A stretch of DNA of 64,000 nt from Medicago truncatula (lineage: Eukaryota > Streptophyta > Magnoliopsida > Fabales > Fabaceae): the NCBI RefSeq assembly GCF_003473485.1, contig NC_053048.1, forward strand, positions 23,615,255 through 23,679,254, read 5' to 3'. This document shows positions 23,001 through 32,787 of the stretch, piece by piece (the first letter of the stretch is position 1; the number at the start of each line of letters is the position of its first letter). The notes beneath the pieces are model-generated. The model was not told the DNA's origin. It made no database searches and saw nothing but the letters and a program-made list of their open reading frames with translations. The translations under genes and the position numbers were made by a program.

Positions 23001-23126
23001 ATACATATAAATAAATGACAATTTGATAGTATTAACACACAAAATAGACACATTAATTACACTAACAACTTTTTTTAAAAAATGTGAAAAAAAACAAAAG
23101 TGGATTATATATAGAGACGGAGGGAG
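20041..23126. mobile_element. Stowaway-type MITE split by a Helitron
   Basis: Left half 20041-20205 opens CTCCCTCTGTCCCTATATG after TA. Right half 23000-23126 closes ATATAGAGACGGAGGGAG before TA. Together they match the uninterrupted MITE at 28640-28925. The TIR and TA duplication indicate the Tc1/mariner-Stowaway group. The middle is the Helitron insertion. Confidence 0.8.
20206..22999 (-). mobile_element. Non-autonomous Helitron inserted in a MITE (2.79 kb)
   Basis: On the minus strand the insert starts TCTAATCTAATC at 22999 and ends in a GC-rich hairpin (20217-20236), a short spacer and CTAG at 20206-20209. It sits between host A and T without duplication. These are Helitron criteria, and the interrupted MITE defines both ends. 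No Rep/helicase is present, so it depends on other Helitrons. A GC-richer part near 22606-22930 with short frames on both strands could be a captured gene fragment, but no family was recognised. Confidence 0.65.
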
Positions 23127-23781
23127 TATAATCTTAAAACACTGTAGTATAAAAAAAAGGTTTCACCGAGCGTTAAAATAATGTTGAAAAGTAAAATGTC
23201 ATTAACATTGTTGGAAGTTAGTATTTCATTCGTTTTAAAATGAGTGTCGCTTTAATCAGTTGTACATATATTAAGAAATAGAATAAAGTAGTCAAATACC
23301 ATAACAATTTTATCAAATTATCCTAATCAACTATTGATTTGTTATTAATTAAAGAAAAAATAATACTTTGGAAGTAGTGTAACATTGTATTAATTGAAGG
23401 GTACAATTGAAAAGAAAAAGTTATTATTGCATTGGAAATTGAAAATGACATTCATTTTAAAACAAATTTTTGTGCTTAAAACATGAGCCAGATTAGTCGT
23501 CCACCTTTGATTGGTCGGAAACCGATGCGAAAACCATAAAAAACTAAAAATAAATAGGCACCCGTTTGACTGCCAAAGATAACCGTAAAGGTTCGAATAT
23601 TGGAAGTTTAAACTACTAACGTAGTATATTCCCGAAGGAAGTTACATTTCCTATCTAACCAAATATGAATGAACAAATGCAATTTACGAGATGGAATATC
23701 TATCCAGCTTTCTACATCAAAATCAAATCAATGTGGCTTTTGAGATTATACTACTGATTAAATATCACAAACGCCTATCCT
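23127..23781. other. Upstream region of exonuclease copy 1, with a decayed MITE
   Basis: AT-rich. About 23226-23465 is bounded by inverted CATTCGTTTTAAAATGAGTG and TGACATTCATTTTAAAACAA, a worn Stowaway-like MITE. From about 23745 (TTATACTACTGATTAAAT) the sequence matches the upstream of copy 2 at 29922. No other gene seen. Confidence 0.5.
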
Positions 23782-23789
23782 TATAAATA
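23782..23789 (+). promoter_or_regulatory. TATA box of exonuclease copy 1
   Basis: TATAAATA, conserved at the same place in copy 2 (29960-29967). It lies only 37 nt before the first in-frame ATG, leaving a very short leader. Confidence 0.5.
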
Positions 23790-23825
23790 ACCGTGGCATC
23801 CCTATGTTATGAAGCAGAATACCTC

Positions 23826-24458
23826 ATGCATGACACCAAAGTTCTATCGTTTGAGCTAAATGGAATGGAAATCAAAACCACCATTACAGATCAAAAGAAA
23901 GTGATTGACGAACATATATCGTCTTTCTTACGCCCTACAGACAATCATGGAACCAAGGTGATCGGATTTGATACTGAGTGGCGTAAAATTATCGATAAGG
24001 ATCAAGATGGAACCAATTCCCGGACCAAACCGGGAACTATTCAACTTTGTGATGGACATTCGTGTCTTATTATTGAGTTACATTATTGCTTTCGGGATTA
24101 TAATCTTCCCCTTTCACTGCTTAATTTTCTTCGTCAACCAAATTATACCTTCGTGGGCTGCGGAATTAAAGACAATTTTATTAACTTGGAGAAGCATCAT
24201 GGGATTGGAAGCAGAAATGCAGTTGAACTTGGACCATTGGCTGCTAAACTTATGAAAATGCCTCGTTTAAGCTATTGCGGCGTTGATGAACTTGCATTTG
24301 TGGTCAATAAACTTGATCTTCGCAAGTACCGGCCTTCTGACCTTGATTTTGATTGGCAATTTATTTGCAGTGATGAAGAACTTGCTAGACTTGCTACTGT
24401 TAATGTTTATTCTTATCACAAAATTGGTAGCACGTTGCTTGAAAGTAATATGTATTGA
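23826..24458 (+). CDS. DEDD exonuclease-fold protein (WRN-like), probably catalytically inactive, 210 aa
   Basis: Single-exon frame matching plant 3'-5' exonuclease-like/RNase H-fold proteins. Motif I VIGFDTEWR (D49, E51) is present, followed by TIQLCDGHSCLIIEL. Motif II FVGCGIKDNFINLE has Asn117 where the metal-binding Asp is expected. Motif III reads LARLATVNVY, with Leu189 for the usual Tyr and Asn193 for the usual Asp. Three of five DEDDy residues are therefore gone. The frame extends upstream without ATG; a GTG in an ATG-like context occurs at 23793 in both copies, so 23826 is the first supported start. Convergent with the HMA gene at 25593-26818. It may bind nucleic acid or act as a scaffold; no activity is claimed. 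Confidence 0.75.
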   Translation: MHDTKVLSFELNGMEIKTTITDQKKVIDEHISSFLRPTDNHGTKVIGFDTEWRKIIDKDQDGTNSRTKPGTIQLCDGHSCLIIELHYCFRDYNLPLSLLNFLRQPNYTFVGCGIKDNFINLEKHHGIGSRNAVELGPLAAKLMKMPRLSYCGVDELAFVVNKLDLRKYRPSDLDFDWQFICSDEELARLATVNVYSYHKIGSTLLESNMY

Positions 24459-25592
24459 TCGCACATGGCTTGTTTTTCCTTCACATTGGTTTGCTATATA
24501 TACCAGCAATTTTGCTAATTGTTGAAAGCTTTATGGAAATCTCTAATTAATAGTATATTGTTATTTTTTTAATATTTTCTTGATGTTATAACTTTTTTTG
24601 TTTCTTATTCTTGCTTTGCCCAACATTTGTTAAAATTGATCGCATGAAGTTCTTAAATAGGAATTCTTTCAAGATGGTATGGTAACTACTAATTTGCGAT
24701 CAATTTTAAGAAATTATTGCTAATAGGAATTTGCCTCACCACTTATTGCAAGCCATGGAACAAAAACATGCACACTTTCAAGATGGTATGGTAACTACTA
24801 GTTACTGTATTCATTCACTTTCTTATGATACAATTAGATACATGCTTTATATTTTTCAAATGATAATTTTTGAAAGGGAAATGCTTTTGTTAAAATTAAT
24901 TAATGATATTGTGTTGAGTATGGCTTATACTATATAGACACAAAAGAGAGACAAGGGGCGAGAAAATTGAATGTTAAATAAGGTGGAGTTCGATTACAAT
25001 GTTATAGTCAATGTGCCATTTTTATTTTTTTTTGCTAAGCAAGGAGAGAGACAGACATCAGGAGACAACACCGACATCCCAATTAAGTTAGCACCCCGTG
25101 ATGTGCCATTTATTTAGCAAACAATGAGACATATGTAGCCAAAAGCAAACATATTGATGCGAGGTATCACAAGTTAAAGTTACGTGCATCTGGATATAGA
25201 TCAGTTAAAAAGTAGCTGATGTATTGACCAAGTTAGTCATTACTAACAAATTGAAGCACTGCTTGAACTTGCATGTTTCAAGCACTATATATATTTTATC
25301 TTATTAATATATTTTTTTTTATGTTTCTTGTGATTAGAAATAGTTGATGGTGAGATCAATTTCTTGTGATGTTTTTGCATGCTTTGAAAGGAAGAAAAAG
25401 AAAATCTAGTTCTAGATCATAAAAAAGTAAAAATAAAATTCAAGGAAAATACAAGATGTATTTTGTCAAACTCTATGTTGCTCTTAAATTTAGCAGATAT
25501 TCAAATAAAAAAAAGTTTATCAAATATACTAATATACTAGCATAGCCATTGGGATTCTTTTTTTACTATGCACATCAAACATAGTAGTAATC
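24459..25592. other. Intergenic region between exonuclease copy 1 and HMA copy 1
   Basis: A 14-bp inverted repeat (TAAAATTGATCGCA 24631-24644 and its complement 24695-24708) and a 23-bp direct repeat (from about 24669 and 24778). From about 24826 (GATACAATTAGATACATGC) it is homologous to the 3' flanks of the other HMA copies and is the most diverged member. No gene seen. Confidence 0.55.
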
Positions 25593-26818
25593 TCAAAAAT
25601 ATTGTGATGGGGTCATCTGATAATAAAATGGATAGGTTGGAAAGTATTGAAGTGGAATAACTTCATGTGTGATTGTTGACTCTTTCTTCTCCTCTTTTAG
25701 AGGTCCAATCGAAACTACTTCAGTTTGACACAACTTTCTTAACTCGCATACTGCCTTTATTGGATCGATATCCCCCGATAATGTTAATTTCTTCTCTTTC
25801 GAGTCTATTGATATTGATTCAACCCCTGCAAAATAAAAATAAAAATGAATCTTTCATGTTATATGGTTTGTCTTTTTATTTAGACAAAAATAAAATAAAA
25901 TTAGATTTCATTCTCAAACAACGGAGTTCAATACTATTTGAAATAGTTGTAAAATAACTATTTAAGTTTTTTTTTTTTAAAAATAAAGTTAGATTGCAAT
26001 ATTAATAGACCTTATCAAATTAATTTAAGTTAGAGCCATCTTATGTCTTCAAAAATTAAAATCAATCAAAATGGTATTGTAAGTGGAGATGGTGAAAGAT
26101 TACGAGAACATTTGATATGTTTAGTTGCACAATCAATCCCACTATATCTCTCTTATCCACGCTTGTTGTGTGAATTTCTCTACCAAACTCTTTTTCTTTT
26201 GTTTTTGAAAACTCAGTATCCGATCCAAGAATCGACTAATCCGAGGGGAATAATCTCACGAATCATTTGCGGAGGACCCATTTAAAGACAGAGCAAGCTC
26301 TGTATGGACTTAGCCCACCAAAATTGACACCAGAGGAAATCAAACCTGAAATCTTTGGAGGAGAAAACTCCAAGATCTCAAACCAACCACTAGGCCAACC
26401 CCAAATAGTTTCTACCAAACTCTTGAATCCGATAAATAGTATCTAAAGTTTATTTCAGGATATTAAAATAAGTGTCTTATTCATGCATACAACTTATAAG
26501 TCATGTAATTTAGCCACATTAAACAGTAGTAGTACTTATAATATTAAATTTAATATGTACCTGAAAGGCTAGATACTGTCTTCATAACTTTTTGCTTGAT
26601 TCTATCATTATAAAAGTCCACCTTCAACACTACTTTCTGTTAAAAAGTAAATTAAAGAATTAAAACCCAGCAATTAATTACTTCCATTCTAAAATATGAA
26701 AGGACATACCAGCAAAAAAGGGACAACAACAACATTATTCATGCATGAAAATATAATAAATTAAATGAGAAAAGTGAAGAAGAAAAATGGATTTCACAAT
26801 TCAAATTCTGACCTTCAT
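25593..26818 (-). CDS. HMA-domain protein, HIPP family, copy 1 (104 aa)
   Basis: Three exons on the minus strand: 26818-26813 (only ATGAAG), 26636-26561 (76 nt) and 25825-25593. GT-AG boundaries and phases agree and give 104 codons plus stop. The product is a single heavy-metal-associated fold: KVVLKVDFYNDRIKQKVM, then SGVESISIDSKEKKLTLSGD, IDPIKAVCELRKLCQTEVVSI. The metal-binding CxxC expected near residues 10-15 is replaced by FYND, and no C-terminal CaaX box follows. Family by pattern: HIPP-type proteins of the CxxC-less branch. Ends six codons earlier than the other copies. TATATAAATA lies 143 bp upstream. Most diverged of the five copies. Confidence 0.8.
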
Positions 26819-26960
26819 AATTGTTGAAGTTCGTGCGAGCTAACTAAGAATTATCGATGACAAATGCAAAGGAATAAGAATAGGAGTAAGTTGATGAAAT
26901 TTTGAGTGAAGTGATTTTTCTAGCAATGAAGTGGTGATGTAGTAAGGATGAGAATTGGTC

Positions 26961-26970
26961 TATTTATATA
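26961..26970 (-). promoter_or_regulatory. TATA box of HMA copy 1
   Basis: The minus strand reads TATATAAATA, 143 bp upstream of the ATG. Equivalent TATATATA boxes lie at 32921-32930, 51454-51463 and 56161-56171 before copies 2, 4 and 5. Confidence 0.6.
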
Positions 26971-27324
26971 AGGTAGATAGGAAGACTTGAAAAGATCATC
27001 AAGTCAACTAGTCAATTGAAAAAATATTGTTTTTTCTTGAAAAGTATATTTTGGTAGCATATCATTTTTTAATAACCGTGTGAACGTTGGTTTTGAATCA
27101 TCAAGAAAGTTCCTACACAACAAAAGAGGGAATCAGTCAAATAATAATAGTAAAAGTTTTGCAATCATTGAAGGGTTTTTGATTAAAAGTTGTTTACTTT
27201 TTGCTTCGTGGCAGCATCTCATAGTATCATAAATAAATGAAACACGCGCTTAGAGTTAGAGCTTGTACGTTGTTAGGTGAGAAAGAGAATTGCTATTCCC
27301 ATATTTGACATGGTCGTGCCATAT
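26971..27324. other. 5' flank of HMA copy 1
   Basis: Sequence shared with the flanks of copies 2, 4 and 5 (TTGCAATCATTGAAG, CGTGGCAGCATCTCATAGTA), likely promoter-distal DNA. It ends at the MULE fragment. No gene. Confidence 0.5.
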
Positions 27325-27957
27325 CAGGAAAATACGATTTTGCCCCCTCGGCAGTTAACTGAAACAACCACTTGCTCCCTCTACATACTATTTTCTTCAT
27401 CAACTTCATTTCCACCTCCATTCAATCTCAAAATTCAATATTTTTTATGGCATTGATGTTTATGTATTAGTTCGTTGTTAATTCATATTTATGTGTTGTA
27501 TAATTGTAGTAATGGTAGAGAACGCGGAAGATGTTCCGGGAGAGACAAAACAAAATTTTGTCGAAATTTCCGGAGATGTCAAACCGCCTAAGGTTGAAGC
27601 GAAACCAAACATTGATGGAGCTTTCGTCCATGTTGAAGCTTCAAAGTATGTTGGCGGCTCCGGTGTCCTCCCACTTCAAGCCCACATGAGGTCGACACGG
27701 CTAGGTTTTTTTTCAGACGACGTTAAGTTGAAAGATAGAGATGAATTGCTTGAGTGGGCGCGTCGTCAAACAAACAAGGCGGGATTTACAATTGTTACAC
27801 AAAAATCAAGCTTGATCAATCCAATGTTCCGCCTAGTGTGTGAAAGGAGTGGAGCTTACAAAGTGCCGGAAAAAAAAACCGAAGCATGTGAGAACGGGCT
27901 CAAGAAAATGCGGGTGCTTGTTCATGATTAGTGGATATCAAATAGTATAATATATTA
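27325..27957 (+). mobile_element. Left end of a Mutator-like element
   Basis: It opens GGAAAATACGATTTTGCCCC then TCGGCAGTTAACTG, the same terminal words seen inverted at 36640-36775. A pyrimidine-rich leader and a transposase-like frame follow (27512-27947). It is cut by repeat X at about 27958. Confidence 0.6.
27512..27947 (+). pseudogene. FAR1/MuDR-type N-terminal transposase fragment
   Basis: From ATG 27512 (MVENAEDVPGE) the frame reaches a DNA-binding-type segment typical of Mutator-like transposases: RDELLEWARRQTNKAGFTIV, then LINPMFRLVCERSGAYKVP. A one-base insertion in the A run near 27905-27909 shifts the frame just before the next Cys-rich block (CGCLF visible in the other frame). 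Homology ends at about 27947, where repeat X starts. An upstream TTGTAG may be the acceptor of a 5' UTR intron, as in the MULE at 37367. The catalytic domain is missing. Confidence 0.75.
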
Positions 27958-28639
27958 GAAAACTTTTCACTCCCATCCCCTAAGAGAAGCTTGAATTACA
28001 TTCTCCTCCCCTCTTATGTTAAAATCTACACTTTACTCAATTAATTTTTTTATTTTATTTTAATATAATCTAGCAAAAAAAAATAAACAACACACTTCGA
28101 AAAAAAATAGTATTGCGGGTTTATTTTAATATAATAAAAAATTGAATGCATATTTTACGATATTTTTTATTCATAATTTCATTAACATGTAGTTTTAAAC
28201 CTTATTATAAAATATGAAACAACTCAAAATAAAATTAAAATATGTGAAAAATTACTAAAGTAAATAAAGCATGGTTATTTAAAAGTTAATTTTATACTCT
28301 AAATTATAAAATCAATAGAAAAATATTTAAATTTAATTATCATTGACATTTAAATTATAAAGAAATGAATTAATTTTTCTTTAATGGTGGTTCAAAATTA
28401 ATATATATCATAAAAATATTTATTTATGTTAAAATAGATTAAAGTGTAATGCATATTTAATTATTAAGGGTGCTGGTGGTAATTCAGGCATCTTGTAAGG
28501 GAGAAGAATATACATTTTACTTTTCAAGAAAGACGAGTGGATATTTTAACATAAGAGGAGTGAGGAGTGTAATTGAAACATCTTTGAAGGGAGATGAGTG
28601 TAATTTACTCTAAAATTAATTTACATTTTTACCGTTATA
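27958..28639. repeat. Repeat X, copy B (inverted terminal arms)
   Basis: The same body as 19425-20040, but here the left arm (27968-28025, CACTCCCATCCCCTAAGAGA) is inverted relative to the right arm (28543-28600), so the copy has ~58-bp imperfect TIRs. No coding sequence. Followed, as in copy A, by a Stowaway MITE. Confidence 0.7.
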
Positions 28640-28925
28640 CTCCCTTCGTCCGTATATGTAAACATCTATTTGATTAAAAATTTGTCCTTAAATGTAAACC
28701 CTTTTTCAAATTACTAGATGCATTTATTATTTTTTTTCTAAACATACCCCTAATTAATATACTACTAACTTATCTTGAAATATGAAAAGTCAAATTTAAT
28801 ACACATACAAACAAAATACAATTTGGTAATATTAACACGCAAAATAGACACATTAATTACACTAACAATTTTTCTTAAGAAATGTGAAAAAAGCAAAATG
28901 GGATTATATATAGGGACGAAGGGAG
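28640..28925. mobile_element. Complete Stowaway-type MITE (286 bp)
   Basis: TA duplications at 28638-28639 and 28926-28927 flank CTCCCTTCGTCCGTATATG ... ATATATAGGGACGAAGGGAG. It is the uninterrupted counterpart of the split MITE at 20041-23126 and shows the pre-Helitron state. Confidence 0.85.
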
Positions 28926-29920
28926 TATAATCTTAAAACACTACTCCCTCCGTCCCAAATTATAAAAAACCTAGCTCTCACATCTCGCATCTCTCTAACA
29001 AACAGTCGCCGCTTACACCTTCTTCCACCCAAATCCAAACCCTCAATTTGCAAGATGTAGCCGCTCAGGGTGGTGGTGCGACGAGTGACACCAGTCCTCC
29101 GCACCACCTCTAAACGCCAGATCTGTTCTCCGATGGTCTTGTGTGTTTTGGTTGTTTTTGTTCCTATTCGAAATGGCAGAGACTTTTTCGTTTAGAATTG
29201 TTGCGTGTTTTATTTTCTGTTTGTGTGTTGTGGTGGAGTATGGCATGATTTTGACGATGATAGAAGGTGAAGGTGATGATGACGTGGTGGTTTTGCAGTG
29301 GTGTCGACTATGCTGTTTTGGTGGATCGGTGGAGAGAAGAGTCTGACTTGTTGTGGTGTGGTGGTGGATCTGCGGTGTGGTGGTGGATTTATTTGTTGGT
29401 GGTGATGAAGTGGTGATAGAGAGCATCGAAAACGTCGTAGCTGTTTTCGTTGTTGTTTTCGTGATGACGTGGTGGTTTTGCAGTGGTGTCGACTATGCTG
29501 TTTTCGTGGATCGGTGGAGAGAAGAGTCTGACTTGTTGTGGTGTGGTGGTGGATCTGCAGTGTGGTGGTGGATTTATTTGTTGGTGGTGATGAAGTGGTG
29601 ATAGAGAGCATCGAAAACGTCGTAGCTGTTTTCGTGGTGGTTGTGTGGTGGCTAGGGGTGTGAGGTGGTGGCTGAGGAGAGGGTCAATGGGGTTTATTGG
29701 TTTTCGTGATTGCTGATGCTGGTTTTTGGTGAGGATTACTGGTGGTTAATGGTAGTTTTGGTGGTGGTGCTTGTGGTGGTTATGCTTTTTGTGGGTTTTC
29801 TTGGTTTTCAAATACACGGATGTTAGCTGGTGTGGTTTGTTTAAGGTGCGGTTACGTGGGTTTTTGGTAGGTTTGATGGTTATCTGGAGAGGTGTTTTAA
29901 TGGTTTGGAAGGTGTTTTTG
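28926..29920. repeat. GT-rich region with a 185-bp tandem duplication
   Basis: It begins with a second Stowaway-like left end (CTCCCTCCGTCCCAAATTAT, about 28943) without a matching right end. 29281-29465 is repeated as 29466-about 29632 (GACGTGGTGGTTTTGCAGTG). The rest to about 29900 is GGT/GTG-rich. Overlapping frames on both strands are of Val/Trp/Cys or Pro/His/Thr composition and look like by-products of base bias. It replaces the upstream region of copy 1. Confidence 0.65.
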
Positions 29921-30003
29921 GAATTATACTACTGATCAAATGTCACACACGCTTATCCCTATAAATAACCGTGGCATCCCTATTTTGTGAAGCAGAGAAC
30001 ATC

Positions 30004-30630
30004 ATGTATGACACCAAAGTTCTATCGTTTGAGCTAAATGGAATGGAAATCAAAACCACTATTACAAATCAAAAGAAAGTGATTGACAAACATATGTCGT
30101 CTTTCTTACACCCTACAGACAATTATGTAACCAAGGTGATCGGATTTGATACCGAGTGGCGTAAAATTATCGGTAAATGATCATGATGAAACCAATTCCC
30201 AGACCAAACCGGGAACTCTTCAACTTTGTGATGGACATTCATGTCTTATTATTGAGTTACATTGTCGGCATAAGGATGTTCCCCTTTCTCTGCTTAATTT
30301 TCTTTGTCAACCAAATTATACCTTCGTGGGCTGCGGAATTAAGGAAAATTTTGTTAACTTGGAGAAGCATCATGGGATTGGATGCAGAAATGCAGTTGAA
30401 CTTGGACCCTTGGCAGCTACAGTCATGAAAAAGCTTCGTTTAAGCTATTGCGGCATTGATGAACTTGCATTTGTGGTCAATAACTTGATCTTCGAAAGTA
30501 CAGGCCTTCTGACCTTGATTTTGATTGGAAATTTATTTGCAGTAATGAAGAACTTGCTAGACTTGCTACTGTTAATGTTTACTCTTATCACAAAATTGGT
30601 AGCACGTTGCTTGAAAGTAATATGTATTGA
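30004..30630 (+). pseudogene. Exonuclease-fold pseudogene, copy 2
   Basis: Full-length homolog of 23826-24458, with TATAAATA at 29960-29967. Relative to copy 1, one base is inserted near 30172-30178 and one base is lost near 30482, so the middle third is out of frame and the tail returns to frame. The out-of-frame part still spells GDGHSC-like, FVGCGIKENFVNLE and LSYCGIDELAFVV blocks. The motif II and III Asn substitutions are shared with copy 1 and so predate the duplication. Convergent with HMA copy 2. Confidence 0.8.
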
Positions 30631-31222
30631 TCGCTTGTGGCATGTTTTTCCTTCACATTGGTTTGCTATATATACCAGCAACTTTGCTCATTATTGAAAG
30701 CTTTATAAAAATCTCTAAGTCATCTACTAGAAAAAGCAAAATTAGCGATGGAAATTAGTGACGGATTTCTTTAGCTTAAAAGCATGTCATGGTACATATT
30801 TCGTTGGATGATTATCTCCTTAAATAATCCAACTGTCAACCTAAAAACCATCAAAGAAACCAAATCAGAATTGAAACAACAAAGAATTGTAGTTTTGAGA
30901 ATAAATAACATCAGCAGAAATGGTTTGAAACGACGGCAACATGACGACGATGAGAGGAAGAGGGGAGATGTTGTTAATAAGGTGATCAACGGCGACGAAC
31001 GGCAGCAGGTGGAGGTTTATGGCAATGAGAGGAAGGGGAGCAGAAGGACACGTTTTGTTTTGTTACTTTTTTTTATTAAATAAATATTTGTTTTTTATTA
31101 TACATCTCAATGTTAAGATTTTTTTTGCCACATGTCACACATCTATAACCTAAATTGAGCATTAGGTAAATGGAGCATACCCTTTTCTATTTAGTCCATT
31201 TAAGTTATGGATGTGTGACATG
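30631..31222. mobile_element. Truncated copy of the TIR element seen at 40336 and 53403
   Basis: 30793-31222 matches the right part of those elements (CATATTTCGTTGGATGATTA ... GTCACACATC and the adjoining degenerate palindrome 31128-31222). The left TIR is absent. Short frames inside show no family features. Confidence 0.65.
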
Positions 31223-31804
31223 TATGACACAATTAGATACATGCTTTATATTTTTCAAATGATATTTTTTTAAATTCTTTTGTTAAAATTAATTAATGAT
31301 ATTGTAAATGGTTTATCATTTATGTTGAGTATAACTTGTATATAAATACAAGCGAGGCAAAGGGCGAGAAAATTGGGTGTTATTAAACAATGTGGAGTTT
31401 GATTGTAATGTGATAGTCAATGTGCCATTTTTTTTTTAGGGAAAGTCAATGTGCCATTTATTTGGCAAACATTGAGGTGTGTGGATACCCAAACCAAACA
31501 TATTGATGTGAGGTATCACACATTAGAGATTTACTTACACCTTGATAGATATTACATGAAAAAGTTCATACTTTAGAAAATATAGTTGATGTATTGACCA
31601 AGTTACTCATTAGTAAAAAATTGAAGCACCGCTTGGACTTACATGTTTCAAACACTACATATATTTTATCTTATTAATATCATGATTTGGAAGGAAGACA
31701 AGCATAATCCAATTCTAGGTCATATAAAGTAGAAATAAAATTCAAGGAAAACACAATATGTATTTTATCAAACTCAATAAAAGATTCTTTTCTTATTATG
31801 CACA
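31223..31804. other. 3' flank of HMA copy 2
   Basis: Closely similar to 41024-41642, 49805-50341 and 54486-55004. AT-rich with no protein family; the short shared minus-strand frame ending in LLQETS is present in three other copies but is probably non-coding flank. Confidence 0.5.
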
Positions 31805-32787
31805 TCAAACGTAGTAGTAATTTTGAAAATATTGTGGTGGGGTCATCTGATAATAAAATGGATAGGTTCCAAAGTGTTGAAGTGGAATAATTTCATTTGT
31901 ATTTGTTGAATCCTTCTTCTCATCTTTTAGAGGTCCAATCGATACTATTTCAGTTTGACACAACTTTCTTAGCTTGCACACTACCTTTACTGGATCAATA
32001 TCCCCAGATACTGTCAATTTCTTCTCTTTCGAGTCTATTGATAATGATTCAACCCCTGCAAAATAATAAGAAAAAAATGAATCATTTGTGTTAGATGGTT
32101 TGTCTTTTTATTTACACAAAGGTCAAATTAAATTTGTTTTCATTCTTGAATGACGAAGTTCAAATACTATTTGAAATAGTTGTAAAATAACTGTGACTGT
32201 CATCGATATTAATAATAATTTTGCCTTATTTAATTTTTTTTTAATAAAGTTAGATTGTGTTAGAAATGGACCTTATCAAATTAATGTAACTTAGAGTCAT
32301 ATTATATCTTCAAAAATTAAAATCAATCATGATGGTATCGTAAGTGAAGATGATAAAAGATTACCGCAACATTTGATATGTTTAGTTGCCGATTTTCTAA
32401 TTGTATGTCAACGGTAGTTAACCACCACTAAAAATTTTTGGTCATTTCCATTTGTAACTTACTAGTCATATAATTTAGCCACATTACATAGCAGTGGTAC
32501 TTATATGATATATGAAATTCAATATATATATACCTGGAAGGCTAGATGCTGTCTTCATAACTTTTTGCTTGATTCTATCATTATAAAAGTCCACTTTCAA
32601 CAACACTTTCTGTTAAAAAAAAGTAAATCAAAGAATTAAAATCCAGCAATTATTACTACCATTCTAAAATATAAAAGGATGCAAAAAAGGGACAACAACA
32701 ACATAATTCATGCATGAAAACATAGTAAATTAAATGAGAAAAATGAAGAAGAAAAAAGAATTTCAAGATTCAAATTCTGACCTTCAT
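31805..32787 (-). CDS. HMA-domain protein, HIPP family, copy 2 (110 aa)
   Basis: Exons 32787-32782 (ATGAAG), 32609-32534 and 32055-31805, all GT-AG; 333 nt in total. HMA fold with KVLLKVDFYNDRIKQKVM, GVESLSIDSKEKKLTVSGDI and DPVKVVCKLRKLCQTEIVSI, then a hydrophilic linker and a Tyr-rich end (FQNYYYV). No CxxC and no CaaX. TATATATA 134 bp upstream. Nearly identical to copy 4 across exons and introns. Known HIPPs act in metal handling and as targets of pathogen effectors; a role here is inference, and the lost metal site argues against simple metal chelation. Confidence 0.8.

Noticed and set aside
23793..23825. N-terminal extension of the exonuclease frame from GTG
   Set aside because: Plant nuclear genes rarely start at GTG; the extension is mentioned but the first ATG at 23826 is used. 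The same applies to non-ATG extensions at 4597, 29971 and 59490.
29043..29611. Overlapping Pro/Thr/His-rich and Val/Trp-rich frames on both strands
   Set aside because: Composition follows the GT-rich repeat; frames differ between the two tandem copies and look like base-bias products.
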